Below, piece by piece: positions 6,401 through 7,263 of a stretch of 7,263 nt of DNA. The position numbers were made by a program, and so were the translations under genes. The stretch lies in contig JAGXLE010000069.1 of NCBI GenBank assembly GCA_018334855.1, forward strand, positions 1 through 7,263, read 5' to 3'. The DNA comes from Desulfobacterales bacterium. Its GTDB lineage: Bacteria; Desulfobacterota; Desulfobacteria; Desulfobacterales; Desulfosalsimonadaceae. Within the stretch, counting starts at the first letter, position 1. Every line of letters begins with the position of its first letter. The notes beneath the pieces were generated by a model. The model was not told the DNA's origin and did not search any database. It saw only the letters and a program-made list of their open reading frames with translations.

Positions 6401-7020
6401 ATCTGGGGGCGGGCTTCCAGATCGCTTTAAACGATTTAAAGATCAGGGGCGGAGGTGCGGCCTTGGGGGTTTCCCAGTCCGGCCACATAGCCGCGGTGGG
6501 ATACGACATGTTTTTAAAGCTCATGGAAGAGGCGGTAAGCCGCCTGAAAGGCGAACAGGTGGTCGAGCCGCTCGAGCCCGAGATCAATATCCCGGTTTCG
6601 GTCTACATTCCTGAATCCTATATACCCGATATTGATCAGCGGATGTCGGCCTACCGCCGTCTGGCCAGGATGAGCGATTTAAAGGAGGTTTCCGATTTCA
6701 GGGCGGAACTTTCCGACCGCTACGGGGAGCTGCCCGCCGAAGCCGTGAACCTGCTGCTTAAAATCATGCTAAGAATCCTGGCCGCCAGGGCGGGGGCAAA
6801 AAAACTGGATCTGACCCATGAGGTCATGTCTGTTACGTTCTCAGAGATGCACCAGAAAAATCCTCACGGGATATTGGATATGATTGCGGCAGCCCCGGAT
6901 CTCTACAGGTTCACACCTGAACATACTCTGTATGTGCGTATGGGCAGGTCAGATATCAACGGGTTGATGAATCAGGCCAAAAAGATCTTGATGGAAATTG
7001 CAACATATGTTAATAATTAA
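3466..7020 (+). CDS. mfd: Transcription-repair coupling factor Mfd
   Basis: A 1184-residue ATP-driven DNA translocase that removes RNA polymerase stalled at lesions and recruits UvrA to start nucleotide excision repair. The N-terminal UvrB-like module (about 1-350) has a degenerate nucleotide site, GAAGAE (37-42), lacking the Walker lysine as usual in Mfd, and the block PGEYSIRGGIFDIF. An acidic linker (371-395) precedes domain 3. The CarD-like RNA polymerase interaction domain begins near LNAGDLVVHVDHGIGQYRGL (Asp522). The RecG-like motor follows: Walker A GDVGYGKT (669-676), DEEQ box (770-773), MTATPIPRT (from 795), STTIVESGLDIP (from 908), QLRGRVGR (939-946), then the RGGGAALGVSQSGH translocation region. 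The autoinhibitory domain 7 starts near 1037 (INIPVSVYIPESYIPD). All motor motifs are intact, and the length is slightly above the roughly 1150 typical of E. coli. ATG 3466 was chosen, with AAGAG seven bases upstream; a TTG at 3406 would add 20 unlike-family residues overlapping the tRNA promoter. The SurA-like gene follows after 42 bp without a terminator. Confidence 0.98.
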   Translation: MKRYKSYFRAAQAEDISVIEAVSDRLQQGAASVTCTGAAGAERAYMLSRLSRRLKRPLFIMVPGMNEAESLVQDLAFFSDTDDAPPVYLFPPYNILPFKRVAYHNETAARRIRILYQLAVGGNTGQVVVAPVETLLQKIIPRRELCDYAELIMVNEETERDRLVEKLNAGGYAHTAMVEEPGEYSIRGGIFDIFSPMYDNPVRIEFFGDTVDSIRFFSASTQRKISSAQEAVVLPAREAILEKHRVSDVIARAREQRMDAGLSRSAEDEFVERLRTEGVFAGIESLLPLIYPEPDTVFDYLPDRALMVEYDAPAIEKAALKKEDMASRNYVSACNDNRMCVKPELIYQDWRTAKDLLKSRQRLAFRLIDVNAPESPDESDQDSFDLGADDNSDIESTLLARRRGDQALTPLADWIEQNRSSACATLMVCRSKSQAERLMDLTEGYGIRPEIVDSFSQIRFLSSAPAICIGRLSSGFVWPGERIAVITDREIFGTKVRQKSRKENRQAVKTALLDFADLNAGDLVVHVDHGIGQYRGLEKITLEGITNDFLVLEYRGGDKLFLPVDRMDMVQKYMGVEGAAPVIDRLGGTSWGKVKEKARKSVEKIAGELLDLYAERRVKKGHAYSAPDSYYKDFEAGFPYEETPDQVRAISDVTGDMESPVPMDRLICGDVGYGKTEVALRAAFKAVNDGKQVAVLVPTTLLAEQHFRTFSERFEHYPVNIESLNRFRSRKKQKEIIDEIQHGKVDIVIGTHRLLQKDVSFTDLGLIIIDEEQRFGVRHKEKLKKMRSTVDVLSMTATPIPRTLHLSMLGVRDISVITTPPELRQPIRSYISEFDPAVISEAVRGEIERGGQIFFVHNNINTIWNMARRLREIVPEVRLGVAHGRLAEEELEQVMYKFINREIDMLVSTTIVESGLDIPNANTMIINRADRMGLAQLYQLRGRVGRADTQAYAYLIVPKEAALSKDAQKRLRVVMEHSDLGAGFQIALNDLKIRGGGAALGVSQSGHIAAVGYDMFLKLMEEAVSRLKGEQVVEPLEPEINIPVSVYIPESYIPDIDQRMSAYRRLARMSDLKEVSDFRAELSDRYGELPAEAVNLLLKIMLRILAARAGAKKLDLTHEVMSVTFSEMHQKNPHGILDMIAAAPDLYRFTPEHTLYVRMGRSDINGLMNQAKKILMEIATYVNN

Positions 7021-7047
7021 AAATTTTATTAGCGCCGGGAGTATTTT

Positions 7048-7054
7048 AAAGGAG
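7048..7054 (+). promoter_or_regulatory. Shine-Dalgarno of the SurA-like gene
   Basis: AAAGGAG lies 8 bases before the ATG at 7063 and fixes this start. No hairpin or clear promoter is seen in the 42 bp after mfd, which suggests co-transcription with mfd. Confidence 0.8.
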
Positions 7055-7062
7055 TATTTTAT

Positions 7063-7263
7063 ATGGGCTTGATTTTGAAGAAAAATAGCGTATGGCTGAT
7101 GTGTGTTGTTTGCCTGCTGGTGATTTTTGGAACCGGAATAACGCAGGCCCGGCAGGTTGTAGACAGGATCGTGGCAGTAGTCAATAACGACGTCATTCGC
7201 CTGCGGGAACTGAACCGGAATTTTGCCCAGGTAAAGGAGCAGATCAAATCGCAGAACATGACT
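7063..7263 (+). CDS. SurA-like periplasmic peptidyl-prolyl isomerase/chaperone, 3'-truncated by the window
   Basis: The first 67 codons of an exported protein, continuing past the window. Residues 1-29 form a classical signal peptide: a basic start (MGLILKK), a hydrophobic core (VWLMCVVCLLVIFG), and a likely cleavage site after ITQA. There is no lipobox cysteine in the right setting. The mature part begins RQVVDRIVAVVNNDVIRLRELNRNF. The DRIVAVVNNDVI-EL pattern is the hallmark N-terminal segment of SurA-type parvulin chaperones, which help outer-membrane proteins fold in the periplasm. The catalytic parvulin domain lies beyond the window, so the exact subfamily (SurA itself, or a PpiD- or PrsA-like protein) cannot be settled; I leave the symbol empty. 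The start is supported by AAAGGAG 8 bases upstream. It probably shares a transcript with mfd. Confidence 0.85.
   Translation, partial: MGLILKKNSVWLMCVVCLLVIFGTGITQARQVVDRIVAVVNNDVIRLRELNRNFAQVKEQIKSQNMT

Noticed and set aside
6679..6692. Strong Shine-Dalgarno-like AAAGGAGG inside mfd
   Set aside because: No start codon follows at a useful distance, and the region encodes conserved Mfd domain 7 sequence.

Overview
The window looks like an ordinary chromosomal stretch from a Gram-negative bacterium. Two things point to a deltaproteobacterium (Desulfobacterota, sulfate-reducer type): an NtrB/NtrC-like two-component pair for sigma-54 control, and an mfd gene followed at once by a SurA-type periplasmic chaperone gene. 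That placement is an inference from gene content and protein style, not a database result. Coding regions are moderately GC-rich. The intergenic block at about 2982-3281 is clearly AT-rich, apart from a GC-rich patch near 3190-3236.

Left part, + strand: the 3' portion of a membrane histidine kinase (last transmembrane helix, HAMP, HisKA, HATPase) overlaps by ATGA with a complete sigma-54-dependent response regulator (receiver, AAA+, Fis-type HTH). The regulator gene ends in a 9-bp hairpin whose two arms hold its own stop codon and the stop codon of the gene facing it.

Middle part, - strand: an IHF-alpha-like gene (ihfA) lies downstream of a 63-codon gene for a small isoleucine-heptad, acidic-tailed protein. 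The two are joined by a TAATG stop/start overlap. A TTGACA-type promoter lies upstream. Just before the small gene, an 8-bp tandem duplication puts an upstream ATG out of frame. Removing one copy on paper gives a 79-residue protein whose start lies about 35 nt from the predicted transcription start. Further right, also on the - strand, is tRNA-Thr(CGT) with encoded CCA and its own strong terminator.

Right part, + strand: a full-length mfd (transcription-repair coupling factor, about 1184 aa) diverges from the tRNA across 108 bp. After 42 bp it is followed by the start of a SurA-like parvulin gene with a signal peptide, cut by the window end.

The genes have largely separate housekeeping and regulatory roles. 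The one plausible link is that IHF bends DNA at sigma-54 promoters, the kind of promoter the neighbouring NtrC-type regulator activates. I see no mobile element, CRISPR array or phage gene. The least explained part is the small gene before ihfA and its duplicated 5' end.
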